Shown: piece by piece, positions 52,347 to 60,946 of the stretch
Layout of the letters: every line of letters begins with the position of its first letter
How positions within the stretch are numbered: the stretch's first letter is position 1
Origin: Streptomyces celluloflavus
Lineage (GTDB): Bacteria; Actinomycetota; Actinomycetes; Streptomycetales; Streptomycetaceae
Direction: 5' to 3'
DNA: 64,000 nucleotides
Assembly (NCBI GenBank): GCA_000720995.1
Contig: JOEL01000003.1
Coordinates: forward strand, 186,001 to 250,000
Notes under the pieces: generated by a model
What the model saw: only the letters and a program-made list of their open reading frames with translations
Database searches by the model: none
What the model was told of the DNA's origin: nothing
Made by a program: the position numbers and the translations under genes

Positions 52347-54014
52347 GTGACCAGCACCATTGACGGCCCGCACACCGTACGTGGCCGGGTCGGGCCCAAG
52401 GCCACCGTCACCGGCAAGCGCGCGGTCGCGTCGAGCCAGCACCCGATCGTGACGACGGTCCTGCTCGACACGTTGCGGGCCGGGGGCAACGCGATCGACG
52501 CGGCGATCGCGGGCAGCCTGGTCCAGGCCGTCGTGCAGCAGGACATGACCAACCATGCGGGTACGGTCTCCGCCCTGGTGTACGAGGCCGCAACCGGTCA
52601 GGTGCACGAGCTCAACAGCATCGGCACGATCGTGCCGGGGCTGCCGCGCTTCGCGCCCGTCCCCGCGGGCAAGGGACTGTTCGCGAGCTTCCCGGGCGGA
52701 CCCATCGCGGTGACACCCGGCTTCATGCCGGGGCTGAAGGCGCTCCACGACCGGTTCGCCACGAGGTCCTGGGCGCAGGCGTGCGAGGCCGCCGTGCACT
52801 GGGCGGAGCAGGGCCACCCGGTCACCTCGTTCGAGCACCTGGTCCGGGCGCAGACCGTGGACTTCTTCCTCTACACCCCCTCGGGGCGTCGGCACTTCGC
52901 CCCGGACGGGCACCTGCCGCAGGTCGGCGACCGCTGGCGGTCCGCCGAACTGGCCGGGACGATGCGCCGCCTGGCGGCCGACGGGCCGGACCACTTCATC
53001 ACCGGTGAGTGGGCCCGGGACTTCGTGACCCGGGGCAATGAACTCGGCTGGCCCGTACGGCTGGAGCATCTCGCCGCGATACCCCCGCGCTGGTCCGCGG
53101 GCTACCGGTGGGAGCACAACGGGCACACCGTCGTGCAGCAGTCGCCGCCCGAACGGCAGGGCGTGTTCTGCCGGATCGTGCTCGGGATCCTCCAGGAGCT
53201 CGACATCGTGTCGCTCGGGCACTGGTCGCAGTCCGCGGAGGCGCTCTACTACCTCGCGCACGCGCTGCGCCGGGCGAGCCTGGAGACGGGGCTGCTCAAC
53301 GATCCCGCCGTCTTCGACGACGCGAGCGCCGCGATGACCTCGAAGCAGCTCATCGCCGGTTTCGCAGACATCCTGCGCCACGCCAAGGCCCGTGTCGATC
53401 TGACCGAGCATGTGCGGCTCGTCCGCGGCAACCCCGCCGTGGCCGCCTCGGGCGCCGCCGAGCAGCCGGTCGGCAGCTGCGAGCTCAGCGTGGTGGACGG
53501 GGCCGGCAACTGGGTGCAGATGATGAACACCCTCCAGAGCGGGGGCATCCCCGGTGAGGTGGTCGGCGGTGTGCCGATGGTCGGCAGCCACCAGATGAAC
53601 GGTCTGGGGTCACCCTTCGAGGGCTGGCACAGCGGCGGCGGACGGCCGCGCTCCACCCTGTCCAGCACCATGGTGCTGCGCGACGGTGCGCCGTGGCTCG
53701 CGCTCGGCTCACCGGGCAATGTGCACTGCACGGTCCCCCAACTGCTGTCGAACATCCTCGACTTCGGCATGCGCCCGTACGACGCGGACGACGCGCCGCG
53801 CTGTCTGCCGTACGAGGACGACCACACCATCTCGGTGGAGAGCCGCGTCGCACCCGAGGTGGTCACGGGACTCGCCCGCCTCGGTGTGCTGGTCAACCCG
53901 CTGCCGGAATACGACTACCACATGGGCACGTACCAGATGAGCTGGCGGCAGGAGGACGGTGCCCTCGGCGCGTGCAGCGGTCCGCGCCGCGAGGGGGTGG
54001 CCGACGGCCTGTGA
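52347..54014 (+). CDS. Gamma-glutamyltransferase family protein 2 (predicted Ser/Cys nucleophile)
   Basis: 555 residues, same fold as its neighbour but clearly diverged: GNAIDAAIAGSLVQAVVQQD, VTPGFMPGLKALHDRFATRSW, and VGSCELSVVDGAGNWVQMM, where Ser (followed by Cys) occupies the nucleophile position instead of TT. RSTLSSTMVLRDGAPWLALGSPG follows, as in GGTs. GTG 52347 has GGGAGG 4-5 bases upstream (an ATG two bases earlier is followed directly by a stop). Intracellular by the absence of a signal peptide. The pair may form a heteromeric or sequential system. Confidence 0.85.
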   Translation: MTSTIDGPHTVRGRVGPKATVTGKRAVASSQHPIVTTVLLDTLRAGGNAIDAAIAGSLVQAVVQQDMTNHAGTVSALVYEAATGQVHELNSIGTIVPGLPRFAPVPAGKGLFASFPGGPIAVTPGFMPGLKALHDRFATRSWAQACEAAVHWAEQGHPVTSFEHLVRAQTVDFFLYTPSGRRHFAPDGHLPQVGDRWRSAELAGTMRRLAADGPDHFITGEWARDFVTRGNELGWPVRLEHLAAIPPRWSAGYRWEHNGHTVVQQSPPERQGVFCRIVLGILQELDIVSLGHWSQSAEALYYLAHALRRASLETGLLNDPAVFDDASAAMTSKQLIAGFADILRHAKARVDLTEHVRLVRGNPAVAASGAAEQPVGSCELSVVDGAGNWVQMMNTLQSGGIPGEVVGGVPMVGSHQMNGLGSPFEGWHSGGGRPRSTLSSTMVLRDGAPWLALGSPGNVHCTVPQLLSNILDFGMRPYDADDAPRCLPYEDDHTISVESRVAPEVVTGLARLGVLVNPLPEYDYHMGTYQMSWRQEDGALGACSGPRREGVADGL

Positions 54015-54117
54015 GCCGGGTCCGCCGCGGAACCACCGAGAACCGGCACCGGCGGACGGTTCGGCCGGGACGGCACCCGTTGGTGCACCTTGTTCTCGTC
54101 GTCCGGCGGCCGGTGTC

Positions 54118-54852
54118 TCATCCGCGCTCGCGGAGGTACGCCTCCAGTTCGGCGGCCCCGGTCAGCAGCGCCCGCCCGCGGGCGGAGAGCCGGCCGCGCC
54201 AGTCGGACAGCGCGGCCTCCAGCGGCGCCGGTCCGCCGGCCGCCCGCACCTGGGTGATCAGCGGGGCGATCTGCTCCAACAGGTAGCCGCCCCGCCTGAG
54301 TTGGTGGACCAGCCGGGCGTCCCGTACGTCGGCCTCGTCGTAGACGCGGTACCCGGTCAACGGGTCGCGGCGCGGGCGCACCAGCCCGGCGCCCTCCCAT
54401 TTGCGCAGCGTCGCGGGCCGGATTCCGAGCGTGTCCGCCAGCGGCCCGATGAACGTGCCGCCGGGCCCGGACACCGCCGCGTCGGGTGCGGACCCGGTGG
54501 TGGGCGCCAGGTCGCGGAGGGCGCGTTCCACGGCCTGGAGGGTCCGCCGGTCGTCCAGCAACTGGGCGTGGCTCTCGTCGATGAGGCGGCACGCCTCGTC
54601 GACCGCGCCCCGGTTCACGGCCCGCATGACCGACGTCGCCGTCCGGTGGCCGTGGCCGGGCAGCAGGGCGAGGAACGCGCCCAGGGCCATCGCGTGCAGC
54701 GACGTATAGGCGCGGTATCCGCTGGGTGTGCGTGCGGCGGCCGGGAGGATGCCGGCCTCCTCGTAGTTCCTGATGGCCTGCGTGGACAGACCGTGCCCGC
54801 GCGCCAGGTCAACCGGCCTGAGCCGTCCGCCGTTTTGAAGGTTTCGTCCCAC
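54118..54852 (-). CDS. MerR-family regulator with two HTH segments (TioE-like)
   Basis: 244 residues. The N-terminal MerR helix-turn-helix (RPVDLARGHGLSTQAIRNYEEAGILPAA, SGYRAYTSLHAMAL) is followed by a second MerR-like HTH near residue 135 (ADTLGIRPATLRKWEGAGLVRP, TGYRVYDEADVRDARLVHQLR), as in TioE/TipAL-type proteins that bind antibiotics. It is divergent from the erythromycin-esterase-like gene, with the palindrome between them. GTG 54852 lacks a ribosome site, so a leaderless start is possible. Confidence 0.8.
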   Translation of the reverse strand: MGRNLQNGGRLRPVDLARGHGLSTQAIRNYEEAGILPAAARTPSGYRAYTSLHAMALGAFLALLPGHGHRTATSVMRAVNRGAVDEACRLIDESHAQLLDDRRTLQAVERALRDLAPTTGSAPDAAVSGPGGTFIGPLADTLGIRPATLRKWEGAGLVRPRRDPLTGYRVYDEADVRDARLVHQLRRGGYLLEQIAPLITQVRAAGGPAPLEAALSDWRGRLSARGRALLTGAAELEAYLRERG

Positions 54853-54889
54853 GGGCCCGACGATATCGCGGACAAGTTTCCACCGAAGG

Positions 54890-54907
54890 TTCAACGATAC
54901 CGTTGAA
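54890..54907. promoter_or_regulatory. MerR-type palindrome between regulator and esterase genes
   Basis: TTCAACG, ATAC, CGTTGAA is a 7-bp inverted repeat ending 3 bases before the ATG of the esterase-like gene, within the shared promoter region. Confidence 0.65.
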
Positions 54908-54910
54908 GGC

Positions 54911-56131
54911 ATGGCTACTGACATCAAGGACACCGTCCATGCCGTCGAGGCCGCCGCCGTCATGGGGCTGCTGCCGGCCCGGCCGCGGCTGCTCGCCCTG
55001 GGCGAGCCCACCCACCGCGAGGACACGCTGCTCGATCTGCGCAACGAACTCTTCCGGCAACTCGTCGAGCAGGAGGGCTACCGGACGATCGCGATCGAGA
55101 GCGACTGCCTGGCGGGCCTGACCGTGGACGACTACGTCACCTCGGGCACGGGCACCCTCGGCGAGGTCGTGGAGCGGGGAATCAGCCACGGCTGGGGCGC
55201 CTCCGCGGCCAACCGTGAGCTCGTGCGCTGGATGCGCGCCTACAACGTCCGCGCCGCCAACGACGGCCGGCCCGCGTCCGAGCGGCTCCGCTTCGCCGGT
55301 TTCGACGGCCCGCTGGAGATCACCCACGCCGCGAGCCCCCGGCAGGCCCTCACCGCGCTCCACGGCTACCTCGCGGCCCGGGTGGACGCGGACCTGCTCC
55401 CCTGTACCGCGGAAACTCTCGACCGCCTGCTCGGCGCCGACGACCGGTGGACCGACCCCGCCGCGATGATGGATCCGTCCCAATCCACGGGGCGGTCGGC
55501 AGAGGCCGGCCAACTGCGGCTGCTCGCCGACGATCTGGTGGCGCTGCTCGACGCGCAGACGCCGCATCTGATCACGGCGGACTCGCCGGACGCCTGGGAC
55601 CGGGCGCGCCTGTACGGGCGCACCGCGACCGGCCTGCTGCGCTACCACCACTGGATGGCCGACACCTCACCGGCCCGCATGACACAACTTGCCGGTGTCC
55701 GGGACCAGATGATGGCTCACAACCTCCTCGCCATCGCCGGACGGGGCCCGGCACTCGTCCACGCCCACAACAGCCATCTCCAACGGGCCAAGAGCTCGAT
55801 GCGGATGGGCGGGAGGCCGCTGGAGTGGTGGGGCGCCGGTGCGCTGGTGAGCGCCCGGCTCGGCGAGGAGTACGCCTTCGTGGCCACGGCCCTCGGCACG
55901 ATCCGGCACCAGGGCGTGGACACCCCGCCGCCGGACACCGTCGAAGGGCTCCTGTACGCGCTCCCGGAGGACCGCTGCGTCATCGACGCCCCGCGGCTTG
56001 CCACCGCCCTCGGCGACACGCCGCCCGCGCCCCGCGTCTCCCCCTGGTTCGGCTACGCCCCGCTCGACCCGGCCCACTTGGCGGACAGCGACGGCATCGT
56101 GTTCGTCAAGGACGTGCCTCGGGAACGGTAG
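54911..56131 (+). CDS. Erythromycin-esterase-like hydrolase
   Basis: 406 residues. Family features: LLALGEPTHREDTLLDLRNE (the Glu/His pair), IAIESDCLAGLTVDDYVTSG, HGWGAS, and ALVHAHNSHLQRAKSSM (His). Members include EreA/EreB macrolide esterases and many proteins of unknown substrate, and the fold uses Glu/His for hydrolysis. The adjacent TioE-like regulator and operator suggest induction by an antibiotic or toxic lactone. ATG 54911 has no ribosome site, and the palindrome stops just before it. Substrate unproved. Confidence 0.85.
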   Translation: MATDIKDTVHAVEAAAVMGLLPARPRLLALGEPTHREDTLLDLRNELFRQLVEQEGYRTIAIESDCLAGLTVDDYVTSGTGTLGEVVERGISHGWGASAANRELVRWMRAYNVRAANDGRPASERLRFAGFDGPLEITHAASPRQALTALHGYLAARVDADLLPCTAETLDRLLGADDRWTDPAAMMDPSQSTGRSAEAGQLRLLADDLVALLDAQTPHLITADSPDAWDRARLYGRTATGLLRYHHWMADTSPARMTQLAGVRDQMMAHNLLAIAGRGPALVHAHNSHLQRAKSSMRMGGRPLEWWGAGALVSARLGEEYAFVATALGTIRHQGVDTPPPDTVEGLLYALPEDRCVIDAPRLATALGDTPPAPRVSPWFGYAPLDPAHLADSDGIVFVKDVPRER

Positions 56132-56373
56132 GGCTTGCCCGGGGAATCTTGGTGGGGCCCGGCGCCGGACGGAAGTGTTCGGCGGCCGGGGTTGACGGGC
56201 GGCGGGCACAGGCCCGTCCCGTCACCCGTCCGGGGGTACTTGCGGCGCTCGTGGGCGAACGCGGTCCGGTCTGCGTGTGAGCAAAACCGGATGAGGCAAG
56301 GCGCCACTTGCAGGGCGCTCTCCGGGCGTACCGGCCCAGGCGAGCGCCGCAGGTCCGGTGAGAGGCAGGACAG

Positions 56374-56670
56374 ATGAAGATTCGCAGGCTCGCGGTCTCC
56401 GGCATCGTCGGTGCCGTCGCGTTCGGCACCCTGGTATGCGTCGCCCCCACGGCGCAGGCAGCTTCGGTGCCGGCGGCGGGTACGTGTTCGGACGCGGTGC
56501 GCATCACCAAGCAGCATCTGGCGCAGGCCGGTGCCCCGACCGGCGCCAACGATTGGCAGTCCGTACGCAACGCCGCACAGAACTTCGTGAACAGCCACCC
56601 CGGCGGCGGCTCCGGCGTCGAGGCGCTGAAGAACGACGTCAACGACCTGAACAGGCTGTGCGCGCCCTAA
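56374..56670 (+). CDS. Small secreted protein
   Basis: 98 residues. Signal peptide (LAVSGIVGAVAFGTLVCVAP, cleavage near AQA-AS). The mature ~68 residues are hydrophilic with two Cys (GTCSDA and RLCAP), likely one disulfide, and a helical QSVRNAAQNFVNSH. ATG 56374 has GAGG 9-10 bases upstream. No domain is recognised. It is independent of the phenolic-lipid genes that follow on the other strand. Confidence 0.78.
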   Translation: MKIRRLAVSGIVGAVAFGTLVCVAPTAQAASVPAAGTCSDAVRITKQHLAQAGAPTGANDWQSVRNAAQNFVNSHPGGGSGVEALKNDVNDLNRLCAP

Positions 56671-56704
56671 CCGGGATCTCCGCCGCCGGGCGCGGGCCGT
56701 GTCC

Positions 56705-57718
56705 TCACTGAAGGGCGTGCACCGCCGCCGCGAAGACGGCCGGCAGCCTGGCCGCGGTCGGTACGATCCGCCGGGCGGCGGCGGGATGGCCGCTCGCCCG
56801 GACGAGTGCCTCCGTCAGCAGCCGGTGGCGGCGCGACAGACGGCGCCACCGGCTCTCGTACGCCTCCGGGCGGCCCGCCGCCAGGCAGCGGACGGCGGCG
56901 GCCGCCGATGCGAGGGCGAGGGCGATGCCCTCACCGGTGAGGGCATCGACGTAGCCCGCCGCGTCACCCACGAGCAGCACCCGGCCCGCGGTGCGGCGGG
57001 CGACCCGCTGACGGAGCGGGCCGGCCCCGCGTACCGCGCCGTCCGGGGGGCCGGCCAGGAGCGGCGCCAAATGGGGGAAACCGAGCAGCAGGTCGTCGAA
57101 GCCGCGCCGGGCCGTGCCGAGTACGGCCACGCCGACCAACTCCTCGCCGACCGGGGTCACATACGCCTCACCGCAACGGGACCAGTGCACCTCGATGAAG
57201 TCCGACCACGGTGCCACGCGGTAGTGCCGCCGCAGGCCGTAGCGCCGGGGACGGGGGTCGGGCAGGTCCAGGCCGAGGGCGCGCCGGACGGGTGAGTGGA
57301 GGCCGTCCGCGGCGACCAGCCAGCGCGCCCGCAGGCCCGCGGCGTATACCCGGTCGGCGCTCTGGCGTACCTCGCCGACCCGGCCGGGCAGGATCGTGAC
57401 GCCGGCTTCGGCGGCCCGCCGGGACAGCGCGGCGTGCAGCACCGTACGGCGCACGCCCAGCCCGGTGCCGCCGCGGAAGGACGCCTGCGCGCGGTGCGCT
57501 CCGTCCAGGTAGCGGACACCGCGCAGCGGGTGGCCGGTGACCTCTGCGCCCAGGTCGGTCAGGGCGCGTACCCCGCCGGGCATGATGCCCTCGCCGCACG
57601 CCTTGTCCACCGGTGTGCCGCGCGGTTCGACCACCACCGTCTCCATCCCGGCCCGCGCCGCGTGCACGGCGGTGGCCAGCCCGGCCGGTCCGCCGCCCGC
57701 GATCAGCAGGTCGATCAC
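56705..57718 (-). CDS. FAD-dependent oxidoreductase (geranylgeranyl-reductase/SrsC-like)
   Basis: 337 residues. N-terminal dinucleotide site LLIAGGGPAGLATAVHAARAG and the second FAD motif VLLVGDAAGYVDALTGEGIA, with the CGEGIMPGG segment typical of the geranylgeranyl-reductase-like group. In Streptomyces griseus, srsC encodes the hydroxylase that turns alkylresorcinols into quinones, and this gene is third in the same order. GTG 57718 overlaps the methyltransferase stop (GTGA). Likely role: oxidation of the polyketide lipid head group. Confidence 0.82.
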   Translation of the reverse strand: MIDLLIAGGGPAGLATAVHAARAGMETVVVEPRGTPVDKACGEGIMPGGVRALTDLGAEVTGHPLRGVRYLDGAHRAQASFRGGTGLGVRRTVLHAALSRRAAEAGVTILPGRVGEVRQSADRVYAAGLRARWLVAADGLHSPVRRALGLDLPDPRPRRYGLRRHYRVAPWSDFIEVHWSRCGEAYVTPVGEELVGVAVLGTARRGFDDLLLGFPHLAPLLAGPPDGAVRGAGPLRQRVARRTAGRVLLVGDAAGYVDALTGEGIALALASAAAAVRCLAAGRPEAYESRWRRLSRRHRLLTEALVRASGHPAAARRIVPTAARLPAVFAAAVHALQ

Positions 57719-58272
57719 TGTCCCGAGTCCGGGGTAACGGCCGGTGCACGCAGGCCCGTTGACATGCGGCTGCGGACGAGTGCCCGGTTCTCGCACCGGA
57801 TCCGTACGGTCAGCAGCGCGGCGTTGAGGACGCCGAAGGCGAGTGCGGTCAGCCAGGCCCCGCGCACCAGGGGCAGGGCGAGCCCTTCCGCCACCACGGC
57901 CACGTAGTTGGGGTGGCGCAGCCGGCGGTACGGGCCCGCGCTCACCAGGGGCAGACCGGGCACGACGAGGACGCGGGTGTTCCAGCGCGGTCCCAGGGTG
58001 CGGATGCACCACCAGCGCAGCGCCTGCGCGGCGGCCACGACGGCGGTCATCGTCCAGCCCAGTACGGCGTCGAACGGCCGGCCGGCCGTCCACGCTTCCA
58101 CCAGGCAGCCGGCCAGCAGTCCGCAGTGCAGGGCGACCATGGCCGGATAGTGCCGGTGTCCGGCCTCGATGGCGCCGTGGGCCAGGCTCCAGCGGGTGTT
58201 GCGGCGCGCGACGGCGAGTTCGGCGATCCGCTCGGCGCCGACGGCGAGCACCAGCAGGGTGTACCAGATCAT
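57715..58272 (-). CDS. Isoprenylcysteine-type carboxyl/phenol methyltransferase (SrsB-like)
   Basis: 185 residues with five or so membrane segments and the ICMT-family C-terminus: RTLGPRWNTRVLVVPGLPLV, GPYRRLRHPNYVAVVAEGLALPLV and IRCENRAL. SAM-dependent membrane methyltransferase; homologues SrsB methylate alkylresorcinols. ATG 58272 has GGAGGGACGGGGACAC upstream. It lies second after the type III PKS, 130 bases upstream, and overlaps the flavoprotein gene by four bases. Confidence 0.85.
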   Translation of the reverse strand: MIWYTLLVLAVGAERIAELAVARRNTRWSLAHGAIEAGHRHYPAMVALHCGLLAGCLVEAWTAGRPFDAVLGWTMTAVVAAAQALRWWCIRTLGPRWNTRVLVVPGLPLVSAGPYRRLRHPNYVAVVAEGLALPLVRGAWLTALAFGVLNAALLTVRIRCENRALVRSRMSTGLRAPAVTPDSGQ

Positions 58273-58289
58273 GTGTCCCCGTCCCTCCG

Positions 58290-58350
58290 GGTCAGGTGTC
58301 CGCCGTCCCGCCGGAGCGGGAGTCCGCCGTGCCGTCGCATCAGGTGTCCG
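58290..58350. repeat. Imperfect repeat between PKS and methyltransferase genes
   Basis: The stretch CAGGTGTCCGCCGTCC occurs at about 58291-58306 and 58340-58355, with a third similar GAGTCCGCCGTGCC between. On the minus strand this would read as a GRRTPD-like repeat if translated, but it lies in the 130-base gap before the methyltransferase start, so it is more likely a leader repeat. Confidence 0.45.
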
Positions 58351-58402
58351 CCGTCCGGTCGGTTCGGTTCGGGTGTCCCCTTCCTGCCAGCCGTCCCCCT
58401 CC

Positions 58403-59458
58403 CTACCAGCGCAGCAGCACCAGTTCGGAGCAGAACCCGGGCCCCATGGCGAGCAGCAGCCCCGGGGTACCGGCGGGTGGCCGGCGCTCGGCCAACGTGT
58501 CGCGCAGTACGTGCAGCACGGACGCGGAGGAGAGGTTGCCCACGTCCGCCAGTGAGCGGCGGCTGAGGTCGAGGGCGCCGTCGGGGAGGGCAAGGGATTC
58601 GGCCAACGCGTCCAGCACCTTCGGGCCGCCGGGGTGGCAGACCCAGGCGGTGATGTCCGCGCGGCGCAGCCCGTGGTCGGCGAGGAAGGCGTCGACGTCG
58701 GCGGCGAGGTTCTCCCGTACGAGCTCGGGGATGCCGGCGCCCAGTACGACGCGGAAACCGGAGCCGGAGATGCCCCACCCCATCGCGTCCTCGGTGCCGG
58801 GGTAGAGCTGGCTGCGGCCGGCCACCACGGTCGGCCCGCCGGCCACCGCCCGGCGCGTACCGCAGGCGACGACGGCGGCCGCGCCGTCCCCGAAGAGTCC
58901 GGTGGCGATGAGGTTGGCCGGTGCCGTGTCGGCGCGCTGGAGGGTGAGCGTGCACAGTTCCACCGACAGCAGTACCGCCACGTCATCGGGCCTGCCGAGC
59001 AGGTAGTCGTGCAGCCGGGCGAGGCCCGCGGCCCCCGCCGCACAGCCCAGGCCGAAGACCGGCAGCCGTTTGACGTCCCGGCGCAGCCCGAGCCGGCCCA
59101 CCAGGCGCGCGTCGACGGACGGCGCGGCGATACCGGTCACCGAGGTGAACATCAGCAGATCGACGTCGCGCGGTGAGAGCCCCGCCGTGTCCAGCGCCGC
59201 GCCGACGGCGTCGGCGCCGAGGTCCACCGCGGTGGTGATGAAGGTGTCGTTGGCGGCGCCGAAGTCGCCGAGGCCGGCATACCGGTCGAGCGGCAGCGTC
59301 ATATGGCGGGCGCGTACCCCCACTCGCCGGTGCATCCGGTAGAGGGCGCGGTGGTCGGCCCCGACGGGCAGACAGGTCCGGGCGACCATGTCCGTGATCT
59401 CACGTTGGGCGTACCGGTGCGGGGCCAGCACTCCGTGGACGGCTGCGATGTGGGTCAT
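58403..59458 (-). CDS. Type III polyketide synthase (phenolic lipid type)
   Basis: 351 residues, chalcone/stilbene synthase fold. Catalytic triad: Cys in FGLGCAAGAAGLARLHDYLL, His in AWVCHPGGPKVLDAL and Asn in DVGNLSSASVLHVL; also GFCSELVLLRW at the C-terminus. It condenses malonyl-CoA units onto an acyl starter. The neighbours (ICMT-type methyltransferase, flavoprotein) match the order of the alkylresorcinol operon srsABC, so a fatty-acid-derived resorcinol is the likely product; a tetrahydroxynaphthalene synthase is an alternative. ATG 59458 starts a normal-length protein. Confidence 0.9.
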   Translation of the reverse strand: MTHIAAVHGVLAPHRYAQREITDMVARTCLPVGADHRALYRMHRRVGVRARHMTLPLDRYAGLGDFGAANDTFITTAVDLGADAVGAALDTAGLSPRDVDLLMFTSVTGIAAPSVDARLVGRLGLRRDVKRLPVFGLGCAAGAAGLARLHDYLLGRPDDVAVLLSVELCTLTLQRADTAPANLIATGLFGDGAAAVVACGTRRAVAGGPTVVAGRSQLYPGTEDAMGWGISGSGFRVVLGAGIPELVRENLAADVDAFLADHGLRRADITAWVCHPGGPKVLDALAESLALPDGALDLSRRSLADVGNLSSASVLHVLRDTLAERRPPAGTPGLLLAMGPGFCSELVLLRW

Positions 59459-59747
59459 CTGCGGTCCGGGGTCGGGAGAGGGGTCACCCCGCGACACATG
59501 CCCCTGGCCGCGGCCGCCCGACACCGCGCCCCTGCCGAAGTCGCCCGTCCGGCCGCAGCCGCGGTCCGCGGGGGCCTCCGAGGCGGCACGGGCGACGGGT
59601 GGGCGGCCCGCGCGTCCGGCCGCGGTCCGCCCGGATCACGTCGGCGGTGCCGGACCGCGGGGCCCGGCGCGCCTCGTCACACCTCCGGTCCGGGCCGGCG
59701 GCATGGCGCTGCGCCCCGGCCGTGGTGCGCATACCTAGCATGACCGC

Positions 59748-60668
59748 GTGGATGCCATGGACCGGGCGGGCACCGCCGACCGGGCGCCGGACGCCGGCGC
59801 GGCGGCGCGGGGTCCGTGTGCGCCGGACCGCCGCGGGCCACGGGCGGCGGGTGCGGTGTGCTCGTTGCTGAGGGCCTGTCACCCGGGGCCGGCCGCGGCG
59901 GTCACGCTCCTGACGGGCGGGCTGGCAGTGGCCGCCGGGCGGACCGGACCCGGAGTGCTGCTGGTGGTCGCCGCGGTGCTGGCGGGGCAGTTGTCGGTCG
60001 GCTGGAGCAATGACGCGGTGGACGCCGCCCGCGACACCGCCGTCGGCCGGCGCACCAAGGCGGTGGTGGCGGGCGCGGTGACCGCGGGTGCCGTACGGAC
60101 CGCGGCAGGTGCCGCCCTCGCGCTCTGCCTGCCGCTCTCCTTCGCCTGCGGGCCGCTCGCGGGGGCGGTGCATCTGGCCGGGGTCGGCGCGGGCTGGGCG
60201 TACAACCTGGGGCTGAAGTCGACCGTGCTGTCCTGGCTGCCGTACGCCGCGGGGTTCGCCTCGCTCCCCGCCTTCGTGGTGCTGGGCCTGCCGGGCCGGC
60301 CCTGGCCGCCGTGGTGGACGGTCCTCGGGGCCGCGCTGCTCGGGGTCGGCGCGCATCTGGCCAATGTGCTGCCGGACATCGCCGACGACCTGGCCACGGG
60401 GGTGCACGGCTGGCCGCAGCGGCTGGGCCGGCACCGGTCGGGCCTGCTGCTGCCGGTACCGCTGGTGGCGGCGACCGCGGTGCTGGCGTTCGGGCGGCCC
60501 GGCCCGGCCGGTGCCGCCGGGCCGTTCGCCGTGGCCGCGGCGGTGATCGTGGCGGCCGGCGGGGCGCTGCTGGGCCGGACCCGGCCGAAGGTGCCGTTCG
60601 CCGCGGCGGTCGTCGTCGCGGCGGTCGGCGTCGTCCTGCTGCTGCGGCAGGGCATGGCCACCGGCTGA
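59748..60668 (+). CDS. UbiA-family prenyltransferase
   Basis: 306 residues, eight or nine membrane segments. First Asp-rich motif NDAVDAARD, second DIADDLATG, as in UbiA enzymes that attach isoprenyl groups to aromatic acceptors. Divergent from the PKS operon, it may prenylate the PKS product or act in quinone biosynthesis. GTG 59748 is preceded by TAGCAT 6 bases upstream and no ribosome site, so a leaderless message is plausible; ATG 59757 is an alternative start. Confidence 0.83.
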   Translation: MDAMDRAGTADRAPDAGAAARGPCAPDRRGPRAAGAVCSLLRACHPGPAAAVTLLTGGLAVAAGRTGPGVLLVVAAVLAGQLSVGWSNDAVDAARDTAVGRRTKAVVAGAVTAGAVRTAAGAALALCLPLSFACGPLAGAVHLAGVGAGWAYNLGLKSTVLSWLPYAAGFASLPAFVVLGLPGRPWPPWWTVLGAALLGVGAHLANVLPDIADDLATGVHGWPQRLGRHRSGLLLPVPLVAATAVLAFGRPGPAGAAGPFAVAAAVIVAAGGALLGRTRPKVPFAAAVVVAAVGVVLLLRQGMATG

Positions 60669-60946
60669 GGTACGGCGGTCGGCCACCGCGCCACGGCGGT
60701 GCGGGCACGTCGCCCGGCGGACCACCGTTGCGCTACGCGTACAAGGCCCCGGTGAGGGGAGGCGATGCGGAACCGGGAGGGGCGGGACGGGCACCGGGCC
60801 GTCGGTCCGTACGGGGTCGGCGTGCGCCGCCTCGTCCGGTCCCCGCCCGCCACCGGGAGACGGCGGGGCCGCACGTCGGGCAACGAGGACGGCCACCGCC
60901 GTCCCGGCCGTCACCATCGGCGCGCGGTCAGCGTGCGGCGCAGCAC

